64,000 bases of DNA. Source: Agelas oroides (Eukaryota > Porifera > Demospongiae > Agelasida > Agelasidae). Numbering within the stretch: the first letter of the stretch is position 1; every line of letters starts with the position of its first letter. The notes beneath the pieces are model-generated. The model was given only the letters and a program-made list of their open reading frames with translations. It did no database searches and was not told the origin of the DNA. Where the stretch lies: positions 22,157,506 to 22,221,505 of the forward strand of contig OX422184.1 in the NCBI GenBank assembly GCA_949130485.1, written 5' to 3'. The translations under genes were made by a program, and so were the position numbers. Of this stretch, positions 25,303 through 38,177 are shown in pieces.

Positions 25303-25941
25303 GCCAGAACCATGCAATCCTTCCAACTTAGCTAGATATTGCATAGGGTTTAGAGTTTGTGGTAACTGCAGTAGAGCATGATTTGAGAATATGCTAATCA
25401 AGTTGCACTTCAAACTCCAGCATATAGCAGTCATTCACAGATGATTGCTTGCTGTGTATGGGAATACAGTGATGCATACTGCTGTAAGTTGGGAAAAGTT
25501 TGAGCTGTAAAATTTTGCAAGATAACTTTTTGTGCTAAAATATTTTCATAGGCCATTGTTTCTATCAAATGTTTCAACACTGAAAGATTCATGTGAAGCA
25601 TCAAGGCAATCAAGCACTGGTGTGGGCATGTGAGAGATTCAACTGTGGATGAGCTACCTCTGGCCAAAGACAATAGCTGCATTCGTGCCTATTATGTACC
25701 TTCATTGCAATCACTCATGAAGGCAGACAAAACCACTTGAGCAGATGCTTCAAAAGCAAAACTAAAATGAACACACTACACTAGCACTGCTGCCTCGATC
25801 CAATTCAATTGTATCCCGAAGTTCTGAGCCCAGCACTCAAGTTTGCTGGTAGCAGTACTTACCCAGCAGACAAGTCAGAAAAGCTTATTTTTGCGTGGTA
25901 AACAACCCTTGTTTTAAAGAATTAGCCGTCAAAGACTTCTA

Positions 25942-26563
25942 GCCTCGTTCCCAGCTAGGCCACTCCAAGCTTTTCGGCGTTTGCAGCACAGAAAACGGTA
26001 GAGGGCCTCAAATAATTTATCACTTGAGTAACGTAGAAGGTAGAGAGAAGCTAGAGAGGACTTAATTGAGTGTAGGCAGATCGTCGATGTGCCCACACAT
26101 GTGGTTACGTAATCGACAGTACACACAGCTGTGTTTTAGTAGGAGCCCATTCTGACAGTTAGCGCAGATAAGACTTGAGCAAAGCCTAGGAAAGGGCTGC
26201 CTTGGCGTTAATACGTACCGCCCAGAAAGCCATTCTCCAGGTCTACAGCAGTCTGTTTGCCAAGTAAGCAAATAAGTTAGTGTGATTTTCGAATGTACGA
26301 GTCTGTGTATGCCCACCATATCTTGCCATACTGCCAGGTAACGTAGCGTAGTGCCGTCTAGTCCCGTTCTGTCAGCTAAAAAGCTTTCTCAATCAAACAA
26401 GTATTCTGTCAATAATGTGTTGGCAAGTTCATTCGTTTGCCCACTTGTAATTCATCTCTCTCTACCTATGACAGTTCTCACATGATAAATTCTACCAGGC
26501 TCTCCCCTTTCCTTTTGGTTTTTTGTTCGTGCGTGGGGAGAGCCTGGGAATGAAGCTAAGAAT
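25942..26563. mobile_element. Larger TAGCCTC-family element
   Basis: Begins TAGCCTCGTTCCCAG and ends CCTGGGAATGAAGCTA. It shares its interior with 16575-17062 and, inverted, with 13386-13968. No transposase is seen. Confidence 0.65.
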
Positions 26564-27011
26564 TTTCATTGAGTTTCATTTACGTTGCTGTCTACGACTA
26601 CAAAAATATTGTAATGCAGAAATTTTCTCAATTTACCGTAATTCATAAATATTACTGTGTTTACATATAGGTGCAAGAAATTCTCTAGACACTTGGCAAA
26701 TTGTTAATGGTGTGGACATAACAATAATGTGTACTGTACAAAGCAACGTAATTGATATCAATATGCATTGTATATCGCTGTTGTCTATCTCCATTGTGAA
26801 TATTATCTATGTCCCTGAGTTATTCCACAACTCTATCCCAAATATCTGTAAGCCCCACCCTCAATTTGTGTAGCTATATTAAACACAGACTTGTTAGGTA
26901 CTATCTTGACAAGCATTCACCTTTACCACTTCCCGTCCTAGTTACTAGGTGCTCTAGTTACTATGACAGCAAATATGATCAAATATCAGGAAACATTCCG
27001 GAGAAGGTTAA

Positions 27012-27517
27012 CCCTTTAAACCCTATAGTACACTTTTGATAACGTCATACTGCGCACTGCGCAGAAAAGATAGTCTCTGCGCGCTGGCACGCAGGTTCTG
27101 CGTCAGCAGAAAGGGTGGGACAGGGGGAGGTGGGTGGGGTCACCCGCAGGGTGCTGTGCACATGGCAGCTGCTAGGCTTGGCTGCAAAAGGACCGTGGTT
27201 GGCACCGGGTGGGCCAACTCTTGGCCTGGCTGCATGAGCAGGCTTAGAAAATGCTACTCTCACCTTTCAGGGGGTTCATTTCTGGCAGGGAAGGCTTCTT
27301 GGGCTCTAAGCGGGTGTTTGCCAATCGAGAGTGCTGACCATTGCATGCTCGTTAATGAGGGGGCGTGGTTAAGGTCACGTGTCTGCTTGCTAAGGCTGGA
27401 AGTGGAGTTGGGCTCAGTTTTGGAGTCAGAGCTTTGACACAAATGGAGATACGGTGCGTTAAAGGCATGTTTAGGCTAAAACTAATCTCCAGTGAAAAAA
27501 ATTCAGTGTTTAAAGGG
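27012..27517. mobile_element. piggyBac-like non-autonomous element, 506 bp
   Basis: Ends CCCTTTAAAC and GTTTAAAGGG, flanked by TTAA (27008-27011, 27518-27521). Its GC-rich interior produces a 133-codon open frame (27036-27437) that I do not regard as a gene. Confidence 0.75.
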
Positions 27518-27522
27518 TTAAA

Positions 27523-27660
27523 GGTGAATGCGTGAGGCCAATGGGGCTAATTGGTAGAGGAGAGAGACTGGTGGTAAAAGGTAAGGAGAAGGGCTAGGGT
27601 AAACTAATTCTACACTACTAGTACTATGCAGCATGCATGGAGTTACGGACTCAGCTGTTC
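27523..27660 (-). pseudogene. Partial Pro/Ser-rich exon near 27.6 kb
   Basis: The best-preserved relic of the anchor: minus strand VTPCMLHSTSSVELVYPSPS followed by PYLLPP in one open frame. It is cut on its low side by the piggyBac-like element at 27012-27517. Confidence 0.55.
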
Positions 27661-28067
27661 TAAGAATTAAGTATGGGCATTTTGCCATCATTCTGTGTCT
27701 TCAGGGACTATGAAGTTATAAAATTGTCGCAGGGGATGGAAGTGATGATGGTTGGTTCCTTGACAAGAAAAGCAAGGCAAATGTTGGGGGATTCTGACTT
27801 TATCTTTCTGATGTAGCAGTGAACAATATGAACAGTGGAGATTAGTTCAGGAAATTGAAGAAATAAACGTTTAACGTCACATCTACAAATCCACAGTGAT
27901 ACACAACAGTAGCTAGCTAGCTAGCCCGTGAATCCATAGCACTACATGCTACAACTATCATGATTCACTCTTTTGAAAAAGGACCTAGGCAGTTTAGCTT
28001 ACTTTGCTAGATAGTATAGCTTTATAGCTCTGCGTAGATGGTTTTCATGGGGCGTGGCTTCACTTCC

Positions 28068-28245
28068 GGAGGGCAAGAGTCGGGGTCTGTGTTTAGTGCA
28101 GTTACGTGCAAAACACAGGCTAGTAAGCGCTACATCAAGTCCTTACCATTAGTACCTAAAGATAAAAGAAGCTGCTTCTAAGGTGAAAGGTCCACTGTAC
28201 AGCTGCCTCTTGATCGCACGTTTACCCTCCGGAAGAAGGATGCTT
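28068..28245. mobile_element. Approximately 178-bp inverted-repeat element
   Basis: cttccggagggcaa at one end and ttaccctccggaag at the other. No clear target duplication. Confidence 0.45.
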
Positions 28246-28795
28246 AATTGACATTTGGAAACCATCTATAGGGAATGAGCTATGGGGTAGCTATTAGTGT
28301 GTATATACAGCACTGTGATTTTGCTGGCTATCAACTTTGTGTAGTGCTGTAGATTTCCTGGCTAGCTATATAGGCACAGCAAGCGTCAATACATGCAGCA
28401 ATATCCAACTACTGAACTGCAACTGAGAAGCTTTGACTCACCCTATCTCTGGCTGTAGCCTGTTAGCTCTCAGGCATGTCAGTAGCTGTACCTTGACTAG
28501 GGGCCAGCAGTAAAGCCAAACAAGACCTACTAACTCAACATTTTATAGAGCTTGAAGAAGACTAGAAATTTGAAAATAAATGAACAGCAGCTGTACTTTG
28601 CAGCTGCTATGAGTTTGTGGAGCCATGGTAATTGTTTACAGTATTATTTGTGCATGTATGGCTGTTCTATGCATGTAAAGAACAGAACCACGCCTGTATC
28701 ATGTATGGGCTGGAAGGGAGACTGATGAATGAAACATGCGTGGACTTGTATACTGATGCATACAGTGGTAGATCTGTGCATGTATCGTACATGTA

Positions 28796-29183
28796 CCACA
28801 ATCTCTCAAAAATAGGCCCACCCTCGAAAATAAGCCCACCCCCCTTTTTGAATAAAGTTGTTGCAAAGGGTCCTTTTCTCCTGAAAGTACTCCCACCCAT
28901 TTATGCTGTAGTACATGCATTTAGGGCAAGCAAGAAGCACCAAAGAAGCAGTAGTGTATAAGAGGAGGGACTAACAAATGAAGGCAGACACCATTTGCTG
29001 TTGTTGCATAAGCAAGCGCATGCATTGCAGAATCAATACATGCGTACATAACTAGGACTAACTGCGAGGGAGGTGGGTGTATTTTTCGAGAGAAATATCA
29101 CAACTCTCGAAAATACGCCCAACCTCTTTATTGAGGAGCCACTTAAGTTCATTGCCCATGGGCGTATTTTTGAGAGATTATGG
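28796..29183. mobile_element. 388-bp TA-flanked MITE
   Basis: Ends CCACAATCTCTCAAAAAT and ATTTTTGAGAGATTATGG, flanked by TA. It is inserted in the middle of a palindromic gatctgtgcatgta/tacatgtacagatc sequence. Fragments of its interior (ctctcgaaaata.gccca) occur in family A at about 4545, 44600 and 54983. Confidence 0.8.
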
Positions 29184-29439
29184 TATTATGCAGCGTACAT
29201 GTACAGATCTATAATTCCATGAACATTAATGCAATGGATGTGGAATTACTCGAATGTACAACACATTGTCCATAGACTATATGTAGTGTAATTGGAAGCA
29301 TGATTAAGCAGGCATTGCATGGTGCATAACTGGGCCTGGTATGGAGTGGGCATTAACCATTATTCCAAGGTTCTCATTATACACAAGAACATGGTATGCT
29401 GTGGTTTTGTGGTTTGTAGCATAAGTTCTGACTTGCTAT

Positions 29440-32400
29440 GTAAACATATACCCACGACAGTATTGTCTCAGATACAGTCCTTGTGAAGTGAAGATACAGT
29501 GCATCTTATTTAGCCATAGCTTAGTATGGGACATGTGGTGTGAACAACACCCTTTGGTGGATTTTTATGCAGGATTGGTGCCTGGTGTTGGACTCCTGAT
29601 TTGATAGCTGGCAATAGGTAGAACAATATTTCATGCAGCTTAAACTATCTTCTATGGATGTTGAGTGCAACCTCTGGGAAGCAATCAGACTAATAGATGT
29701 ATGTTTAAGGCAACAAAATTATCAAGACAAGGTTTTCAAGTCTTGCAGGTGAAGCCGTGTTCAATTGTAAACAAATTCAAGTGCTTTGGGTGGCACATGC
29801 AGTTAGTGGTGTACCATGTCACATGCAAATGGTGATACATGCCAAACAAATGAATCCCTAGCAACAACATTGGTGACCCTAACCTCTGTATAAACATACA
29901 TTGGTTGTTGCATCAGTGAAACAAGGCTTCCATCTTATCACTGTGCCTCAGATTGACTATACCAACTACGATGGTACAATGCATACGTGTATCACAGATA
30001 TGACATGATATTTCAGGGTGGGTCTCAATTAGAAATCTCCTGGAAAATTAGTACACAACATTTGGGAAGCAGTAAAGGTACGGCCAGAAAGGGAAATCGA
30101 AATGAAAACAGAAATGGAACGCTTTGTATACAGATGGCATAAGTACGGATTACAGAATGGAGTGGTCAAAACCACTTACTCTGTGCATTCTGTTCCCAGG
30201 ACACCACCCAGCTCTTGTCACTTTCAATATGGAAAAGCAGGGGGTCCTGAGAATTTTATCTTGTAAGCGACATCAAGGATTAATAAACACAGGTGGGACC
30301 ATTTTCACTACATACACACTATTGCTGGTGACCTTTTCTGAGTAGTCCTTTTAACTTCAGTTACACACTTCTTACAAAGTTTAGTATCAACGTTTAGCAC
30401 CACAGATGTACGGTAGTATATAAATAACATGCAGAGGCTGTGTAGCTCCACAACAATTAAACATACGTGCAAACAGTTAACTTTCACTTCTTCTTTGGGC
30501 TACTTCAGGTGGTATGACACAAAAGTTTCTACTACCATATTTCTACCCCTGATGTCACTCTGACGATAAAAGTTCCCAACTGCAAGAGATGGAATGCTGG
30601 GTGGGGGCATGAGAATGAGGCTGTATCATGTGCTTTAAGAGTGTCATCTATGACTATACCAACCTTGTCCTGGGAGATGACATCATGAATAGCATACTTC
30701 ATATTCCAGATGTACACAAGCAAACACTCATGCATAAACACTTGATCCTGATTAGGAAACTCAAGAGTGTGAAGATTATTTCTAGTCATAAGGTGGCAGT
30801 TCAAAGTAAGAGTGATGAAGCCATGCTGAGTACTTAACACACTACAAATTGGATTACAAACACTGGAAACCACAAGATTGTGTCACTAAAGTGCGTGATA
30901 ACGAGTTCATAATTCATTTGCAGCAGCTTTTGTGCAGAATTTCAAATATCTCGGAACTGTATCCCTGATTGGAACCGGATAAGCAGTGAACGATTCTGCA
31001 CGCGTCGGCCTTTTCGGTGATGTATGATATAAGGCTGAGGTCAAAAATTGTGCTCGCTGTAATAATTTTAGATATGATTGATGCGCTGCAAGAACAGGTT
31101 TTTAGCGCTATTGCCCAAAGTCTTTATAGCAAGCGCTCAAGCATACATCGCTGCAAATGGAACATAAAAAAAAAAATAAAAATTCATACTTTTCTGACCA
31201 ACACCAAGTCAGATATTTGGAATGTAGAATTCTTATACAAGCTAAGTTCTAAAAAATGGTTTCTGCTTACTGCTGCTTAAACTACAAACTAGAGATATTC
31301 AAACAGAGCAGTCTTAGAGCTTACAAAAAGGCCAATATTGCTAGGTAGGGTGTGGAAAAAATGCACATCTTATGACTAGTTCATCCCAGAAGGTTGAACC
31401 GCCACCTTAATATTGTATAGTGGGTTATTTTCATAAATTCAGCCAGTCCCTCAATCTGTACCCTGGTTACTGACCATAAGCTATGATGCAGTAACTAGTA
31501 AGTAATAGCTGCTTAGCCTTATTCCAAGGCCCATCGACACCTCTCGTTTTTGACTGTTGAAAATGATTAAAAAGTGGAGCTGGAAAGTGTGGAAATGTGG
31601 CAGTAGCTAGTTCTTCTGAGAGAAGACTTTCAGTGGATTATGTAGTCCTTGCAGACTGAATATCTCCATCAATATCTACTGTTACTTGTGAATGGTTATT
31701 GCCGAGCACATTAGGGCGAGGCTACTGATCTTGCATTGTCTGTTCTCGGTTGGCAGGGTGTGGCTTACATAGTTATGTGCTAACATCTGTCACACAAAAA
31801 TCTGTCACATTTAGAAACGCAAACAACATTATGCTTAGGAATGAAAACATTAATCATAGTTAGGAATGCCCCAGCACAGCAGCATTGCTAGCAGTCTCAT
31901 TGTTTCATACCGGCTGCGGTTTCATACCAGTACTGGGGTCAGCAGAGCGCGGCCAGCGTGTGCCAGCACCAGCAAAGCGAAGGCAGAGAGCTAGACAGTG
32001 TAGAGCGATAAACAGAGCTCGAGGAAGTGGATTCCGAGAGGCCATCAGAGTGCAGTCAATGCCTTACAACACTAAGGGAGTGACGGCAAAGAGGCTAGTA
32101 GAGTGAAGCAAAAAGACAGTGATAGTGAAGTTACTATGCCATGCCATTTTGGTGCTAGGCAACGGCTGCAAAAATGTCGCTAATCTCCGCAAACCCATCA
32201 AAAGCATCACTTTGATATGCTTCATTCATGTCTCAAGATCACTGACCATGCCTTTATATGTATGTACAAGCAAAGAAGATTTCAAGACAAAAGTTTCTAA
32301 TTCTTAGAGGTGAAGCCCTGCTATTTGTAAACACATTCAAGTGTTGGGAGGTACTTAGTGGTGTACTGTGTCACATACCAATGTTGATGCATAGCAAACA

Positions 32401-32490
32401 AAATAGTGCTGATTAGCAACAACATTCCTGACCATCACCTGTGAATACACATACATTGGTCATGAAAAAACGGTTCTGTCATATCCACAG
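29440..32490. repeat. Segmental duplication B2
   Basis: Collinear with B3 at an offset of about 19.75 kb (31885 pairs with 51630). It includes the ankyrin stub at 30664 and a 73-codon open frame identical in translation in both copies, which I do not take as a gene because the surrounding non-coding sequence is equally conserved. Confidence 0.9.
30664..30677 (-). pseudogene. Ankyrin exon stub in duplication B2
   Basis: Only the last few codons of an ankyrin exon (...SQDK) and the adjoining donor-side intron remain. They match the end of E2, including cttgtcctgggag and the following caat/ctat gattg-type flank. The rest of the repeat is gone. Confidence 0.55.
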
Positions 32491-33601
32491 AACAGGGATA
32501 GGCAATGTAATAGAAAAAATTCTGCAATCCTTCCTAAGGTAATGTGGATACTCGAGCAGCCATGTGTGGATGGTAGACACAAACCCAGCTGTGGTTTGCG
32601 ATTGAGATGACGGATGAAAACTTGTACTTTTTATTGATTGAAACATCACCTTTGACTGTGAACAAATTAACATGGGATGCTAGGAGACCCCCGTGAGCAA
32701 AAATCTATACATTTTCAGTGGCCTCTCAGTTGGCTTCTGCACAAAATGCAAATTCTCAAAAACACTGGCCTGATGATGACTGGAGCATTCAGTCGAAACT
32801 GCGGCAAGTTATTTTCCGAGCTCAAGTTGGTAACAGATAACCTTCTCTTCTAAATCTATACAGTTTTATGTACACGTTATTATGGATGGGTGTAGCTGTA
32901 CGTAGGGGAATAAAGCCAGTACCTACAGTCTCGTTCCCACTGTCAAGTGTTGGAAAGATGGGCAGGGGCCTGAAAATCGGCTTCCATTTTGTTTATGTAC
33001 ACATGTGTACAATTGGGTTCGGAGCTGAAAATAGTGGGGCTTTTAAGTTACCTGGGAGTGGGGCAGTTATGATTAAATAGGTGGAGCATTTGTGATGGGC
33101 AGTGATGGTTATGTGGGTGGATATATCAGTTCCCAGTATCATTTAGATACGTATGCTCAAAAAACACTGGCCTTCAGTGTAGTACCCTCTCTGATCATTG
33201 CATGACTATGGGTCTATTATGTCACTCTGCATTATGTCAATTTGACATACTACTAGGCATATGCAGGTGCACTGTGCCTTATGCAGATCATGTGGGAGTG
33301 GTTTTATATAGTCAGTTTTTCGTGAGAACATCTGACAGTGGGAAGTGTGTCTAGTGTGTGTAGAGTCTTCTTACAATGATGCTGGGTTGCCTCCAGCTCA
33401 TGGACGTGGTTACGAGGTGTATCACATACCAATGAAAAGTGCATCACTTACCAATCAGAAGTGTATCACTCAGCTGCTAGTACATGTTTCCTGTCATCTT
33501 GTGTAGTTTGTTACACACTAAGTCTGTAAATCACCCTACTGTCCCACGTACCCACGTCTTTGTGGCAAAGAGTGCATATGGCAGTGATGTTACGAGACTA
33601 C

Positions 33602-33720
33602 TACCGTAATCACTCAACAATACGCTCCCCCTTTTTGTTAATTAGATTTAGCAACAAGTAGAGGGGCCTATAATGGTAATTAGTCTCGTTCATACGCCCC
33701 CTTTCCTCGCTGTGGAGCGT
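33602..33720. mobile_element. MITE fragment, taccgtaatcac end
   Basis: One end taccgtaatcactcaacaat, then cgctccccc, with tagtctcgttcatacgccccc further in. The same layout (caacaatatgcccc, tagcatcgttcatacacccc) is at 24176-24270, 43590-43700 and, partly deleted, 53950-54020. The second end is not identified. Confidence 0.45.
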
Positions 33721-34589
33721 GCGAGGGGAAACAGCAATGCCAGAATAGTCCGTCACCGTCTCGTCCGGTTTGCGATGAAGCTCGTAGTGGCTCAGTTCCG
33801 CAGGGCAAAGGATCATGAATCAATGAAGGTGCAGAGTGTGTGCGTTCAGAAAACACGATGCAGTTTTCGCACAACCACCAGCTAGCTACGAGCATGCTGC
33901 CGCGCAGCCAGTCGCTTTGTTGGTGTATCGCTGGCCACTAGGTAGCTAGACTGGTCCAGTGAGTTCTAACCTCCCTCTCATTCCTCGGAGTCACAGGGTT
34001 CTTCTGTGCTTATTGTGTATTAAATTTCCATGTATGGTCAAGGGGGGGTTTAAATTGAAGATAAATAACCACGTAGCTTTACTCATCACACTTTACAGAC
34101 CTACTTAGCACACCCTACAATTGAAACCCAGCAAGTGACCTCAAAGGCGTAGCTTTTAGTGAAATCCATAGCAACAGCTAGCCCATGGTGTGAGGATGTA
34201 CTATATTCGCCAGACCCTCCTTTCATCTTTAGAGAGGGATCTGGGTTCGAAACTAGCATGACCATAGTCAAACCCAGACAGAAACATATCCACATGATGT
34301 AACCACATAAGGTCCAGTCACAAGTAAGCACTAGACTAATATGATGTGTTCACAAAACAAAAGAAATACCTACATGTGCGTTGAATGACTAAAATTATGT
34401 CATAACATTCCCAATCCCAATCTAAGACTTATAAGACTTAGTATCATTCTGTGTACAGTGGTTTGGTTAAATTCTAAGATTGTGCTTACGATGCTACTTC
34501 AAGGATACTGACAGGAGCAAAAAATGTCAAAGAGTAATAGCATTTGTTTAAATGCCTGTGTTTGGTGTGGGTGTGCTCAAGTATGTCTC

Positions 34590-34740
34590 ATGTATAACTT
34601 TAGTGAAGTAGTTCAGCTTACTGAACAGTCACTGTTTGTTTTGAATGTGGACATACACCATATCTCATGCATGTATAACTTTAGTGAAGTAGTTCACCTT
34701 AGTGAACAGTCACTTTGAATGTGCACATACATGAAACCAC
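34590..34740. repeat. 81-bp direct duplication
   Basis: atgtataactttagtgaagt occurs at 34590 and 34671, followed in both by ttca, gaacagtcact and ttgaatgtg. Confidence 0.8.
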
Positions 34741-35000
34741 TAGCCTTGTTCACAGAACATTGCGTGCCCAGATTTTGTTGCTTGCTGTACAAACTTCTGC
34801 AGATCACCACAGACAATGCAAGTCGCCTTTACTTAGTATCAATAGCCATCACTGATATTCTGTGGTACATGACTAGCAATGTAGCTGTTTGGAACGGTCA
34901 TTGTGGATATTGTCAAGCCAACATTGAACAAGGGGGTTATGGTATGTGTGCACCGTTCAGCATCACAAACACAATCTATAACTGTAACACTCCATCTTAC

Positions 35001-35099
35001 CTTTGTCTCCTGCTCCACACTAGCTCCTGCTTGTAGTAGCAGCTCAACAACCTGGGCACGACCCTCCTGGCAGGCTATATGGATAGCACCGAACCCATC
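35001..35099 (-). CDS. Ankyrin-repeat exon E4 (single 33-residue repeat, divergent)
   Basis: 99-bp minus-strand exon: starts DGFGAIHIAC, centre EGRAQVVELLL, end GASVEQETK. It departs from the family consensus at TP (GA here) and at GH (GR here), but the helices and the GA turn are intact. The acceptor is tctttcag and the donor gtaaga, the best-looking splice pair of the set. It lies in a stretch that belongs to none of duplication families A, B or C. Confidence 0.83.
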
Positions 35100-35885
35100 C
35101 TGAAAGAGTCAACAATAAAGATCAATGTACATTTATAGTCAACATGTTTAATGACACAGAATAGAGCAAATGATTAATACTTTGCCACTGATCTGCTGCT
35201 AGGGGTACACAGGATGTAGCACAATGTATAGCTCAAGGGTTAATTATACATCACATGCCAGGCCAGGCTGATTAGTACTCTTGCAACAGCAACCATGTGA
35301 GCCAATTAGAGTTCAGTAATCTTGTAACATGATATTACAAGAACATTAAATACAGCTGTAACTTGACTGGGGTCAGCAACAAAGAATGATTAACTCAACA
35401 TTTCATAAATTGTTTACAGTATCATTTGTCTATGCATGGCTGTTCCATGCTTAAAAAGAACAGAACCATGCCTGCATTATATATGGCCTGGAAGGGAGAC
35501 TGATGCATGGAGCATGCATGGACTTGTAGACTCACGCATGGAACATGCATAAAATGGTAGATTCATGCATGCACATATCATGCATGTATTACACATGATA
35601 CATGCATGAATCTACCATTCCATGCACATAATTATGCAGTCTAACATTAATGCCCACTCCATACCACACCAGTTATAAACATACCATGCACCAATGCCTG
35701 CTTGAGGGGGTTTCCAAGGTGCTGATTATACACTAGAACATGGCATGCTGGGTCTTGTGGTTTATAGCTTATTAACCTCTGACCTGCTGTGCAAACTAGT
35801 ATGGAAGCCTGTCCCAGGAGCCTTAGTAACCATGAGTGCTCTTAGCAGCTCTTTATCATGTATTCCAGCTGTTCACTTAAGTCAT

Positions 35886-36524
35886 AGTTATATCCCTCCC
35901 GGGGGATGGCCTCGTCACCAGGCCCCATCTGAAAAAATGGGAAAGGGGCCTGGTAGTGTTTCCGTGTATTTTCTGTCAACCTTTGCCACTCAAAGTTTTG
36001 AGGAACCAATCAGATTGTGGAATGAAAGCACGTGGAATGTGATCTCGTCACCTGCGCACGAGGCCAAATGTGCTGACTATGCAATATGGTGGAGTAGCTC
36101 GTGATGGCGTAGTCTGTGTTTCCTACGCGTTTTTCTGGAGATCGGTGGACAATCAAACTCGGAGAGTGCTGTATACCCATGCGGGATATCGAGACAAACT
36201 CCCCGATCGTCTATCGGCACTGGCTGGGGTCCGTGAGGTCTGTTTGAATTTGTGTATAGGATGTGTGCATCTGAGCTGGATAGATAAACATAGAAGGTAG
36301 CATACAGCATTGCTTGTTCAACTCGCTCCTGCTCCAGCTTGCATACATTTGCATTATAGTCAGCTGACATCAACTGTTGAAGTATGGTGTGTCCTACCGT
36401 AGCACGCTTTTATAACGTATACATTAGCAACAGAAAGCCTCGTGTAAGCCCAATGTGTAAAACGACTACCCTGGGGGGTAGCCTCGTCCCCAGGCCCCAC
36501 CACACCCCAGGGAGGGATATAACT
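35886..36524. mobile_element. Composite inverted-repeat element, 639 bp
   Basis: A perfect 15-bp inverted repeat, agttatatccctccc and its inverse, bounds the interval. Just inside, both ends carry cctcgtc.ccaggcccc in the same orientation. It may be a TAGCCTC-family element nested in another. The interior is GC-richer than its surroundings. Confidence 0.55.
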
Positions 36525-36534
36525 ATTATATATA

Positions 36535-36797
36535 CCGTATAGCTCCAAATTTTCGTGGCACAATATTTTCGTGAATTTCGTGATTAACCTCGAGATCACG
36601 AAAATTTTGTTCACGAAATAATTTGAACGCGTGTCACGAGGTGGCCTATATAGCGCGCTCGCTGAAAAATGGGCAGGGCAACATTGAGTCACGAAAATTT
36701 AAAGTGATCACGAAATTTTTATCACGAAAATTTACTTTAACGCCAATTTGGAGAGATTCACGAAATTTTTGAACCACGAAAATTTGGAGCTATACGG
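36535..36797. mobile_element. 263-bp TA-flanked MITE with internal cacgaaa repeats
   Basis: Ends CCGTATAGCTCCAAATTTTC and its inverse, flanked by TA on both sides. The interior has many copies of cacgaaatttt in both orientations. TA duplication fits Tc1/mariner or PIF-type MITEs. Confidence 0.8.
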
Positions 36798-36799
36798 TA

Positions 36800-36872
36800 A
36801 CCTGTTACCTAGGCAACATCACTGCAGAAGAGAGATATGAGCAACACTTTATATGTTGCCTAGGTAACAGGT
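36800..36872. repeat. Short inverted repeat cctgttacctaggcaacat
   Basis: An approximately 19-bp arm at 36801-36819 and its inverse at about 36853-36871 abut the MITE at 36535-36797. Confidence 0.7.
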
Positions 36873-37388
36873 TTTACTGTCAACCAGAACTATGATGTCT
36901 ACTCCATTACATCAACTTAACTAATTTTGCATGAAAACTTGTTATGCACATTATACTGTTCAACATCAACCCAATGGATATGAAATTACAGACAAAATAA
37001 ATGTTCCATATACTACCTGCAATGCAATGATGATCAATGCCCACTTCATATCAGGCCCAGTTAAAATAACATACACCAGTGCCTGCTTTGTTATGCTTCC
37101 AAGGTGATGGGTATACACAAGAACATGCCGTACTGGTGTGTGGCCTAGTAAACTCTGACATGCTGTGTAAATGTGGAAGCCTGCCCCAAGATCCTTAGTA
37201 ACCACAAAGTTCTACCTGGTTCTTTATAATACCAACAAGTGATACCCACCCTACATTATGCTCAAGCAAGTGTATCCTAGATAGTATGTGTCACTCTCCA
37301 CTGGTCACATGCACATCACTTTAAGTCATACGAGCTTGTTATTAGGTCATTGAATGGGGTGAGGCGGTGGCGGGATCTCATTAGAGTT

Positions 37389-37884
37389 GAGGTAAAAGTG
37401 TTGACTCCCAGGATCAACAGGACCAGCATGCTAGTGCTGACCTGTACTGAGTTGAAGTCTCACACAGGTACTACCTAACTGGTGGCATGAGTGTGGTGAA
37501 ACAGTGACAAGTGAGGTAAAAGTGTTGACTCCCAGGACCAACAGGACCAGCATGCTAGTGCTGGTCTATACTGAGTTGAAGTCTCACACAGGTACTACCT
37601 AACTGGTGGCATGAGTGTGGTGAAACAGTGACAAGTGAGGTAAAAGTGTTGACTCCCAGGATCAACAGGACCAGCATGCTAGTGCTGGCCTGTACTGAGA
37701 TGAAGTCTCACACAGGTACTACCTAACTGGTGGCATGAGTGTGGTGAAACAGTGACAAGTGAGGTAAAAGTGTTGACTCCCAGGATCAACAGGACCAGCA
37801 TGCCAGTGCTGGCCTGTACTGGGATGAAGTTTCACACAGGTACTACCTAACTGGTGGCATGAGTGTGGTGAAACAGTGACAAGT
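37389..37884. repeat. Four-copy 124-bp tandem repeat
   Basis: Units start with gaggtaaaag at 37389, 37513, 37637 and 37761, and a fifth partial start is at 37885. Each contains gttgactccc, accagcatgc and ctacctaact. A single partial unit occurs in A1 (about 8398-8420) and A3. Confidence 0.92.
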
Positions 37885-38177
37885 GAGGTAAAACAAAGAA
37901 GGGGGAAGGTGATGAGGGTGGGTGACAATATCTGACTGCACAGTGAACTGCAGGTGAACTTGTGTTCACAATCCTTTATCTGGTAATCCTCAGGTGATTA
38001 AATTATGTTGTCTAGCACCTGTCACATGGTGCCACACATCCACATGGGCGAGTGCCCCAAAATTGACATCTCTAAGTGTGACAGACTTGTACACACGTAT
38101 GTACGCATGAAAATTGTGAGAATAGATCCCCATTCAAAGGTTTGCGCTAATGCACTCGGCAATAAGGCAACAGTTAA

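Larger units (their letters stand above)
32500..35000. other. Unassigned sequence around 32.5-35 kb
   Basis: Part (33040-33180) recurs at 52290-52440. It contains the MITE fragment at 33602 and the 81-bp duplication at 34590. No coding evidence before exon E4. Confidence 0.4.

Noticed and set aside
27036-27437. 133-codon frame
   Set aside because: It lies wholly inside a 506-bp piggyBac-like non-autonomous element with GC-rich sequence. Glycine-rich content without domain signs.
31885-32106. 73-codon frame identical in B2 and B3
   Set aside because: Surrounding non-coding sequence is as similar, so identity of the peptide is not evidence. B1 does not keep it.
36360-36692. 110-codon minus-strand frame
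   Set aside because: It crosses a MITE boundary and a composite inverted repeat. It joins unrelated repeat sequence.
37389-37884. CRISPR-like array
   Set aside because: The units are contiguous 124-bp repeats without unique spacers, in a eukaryotic context.
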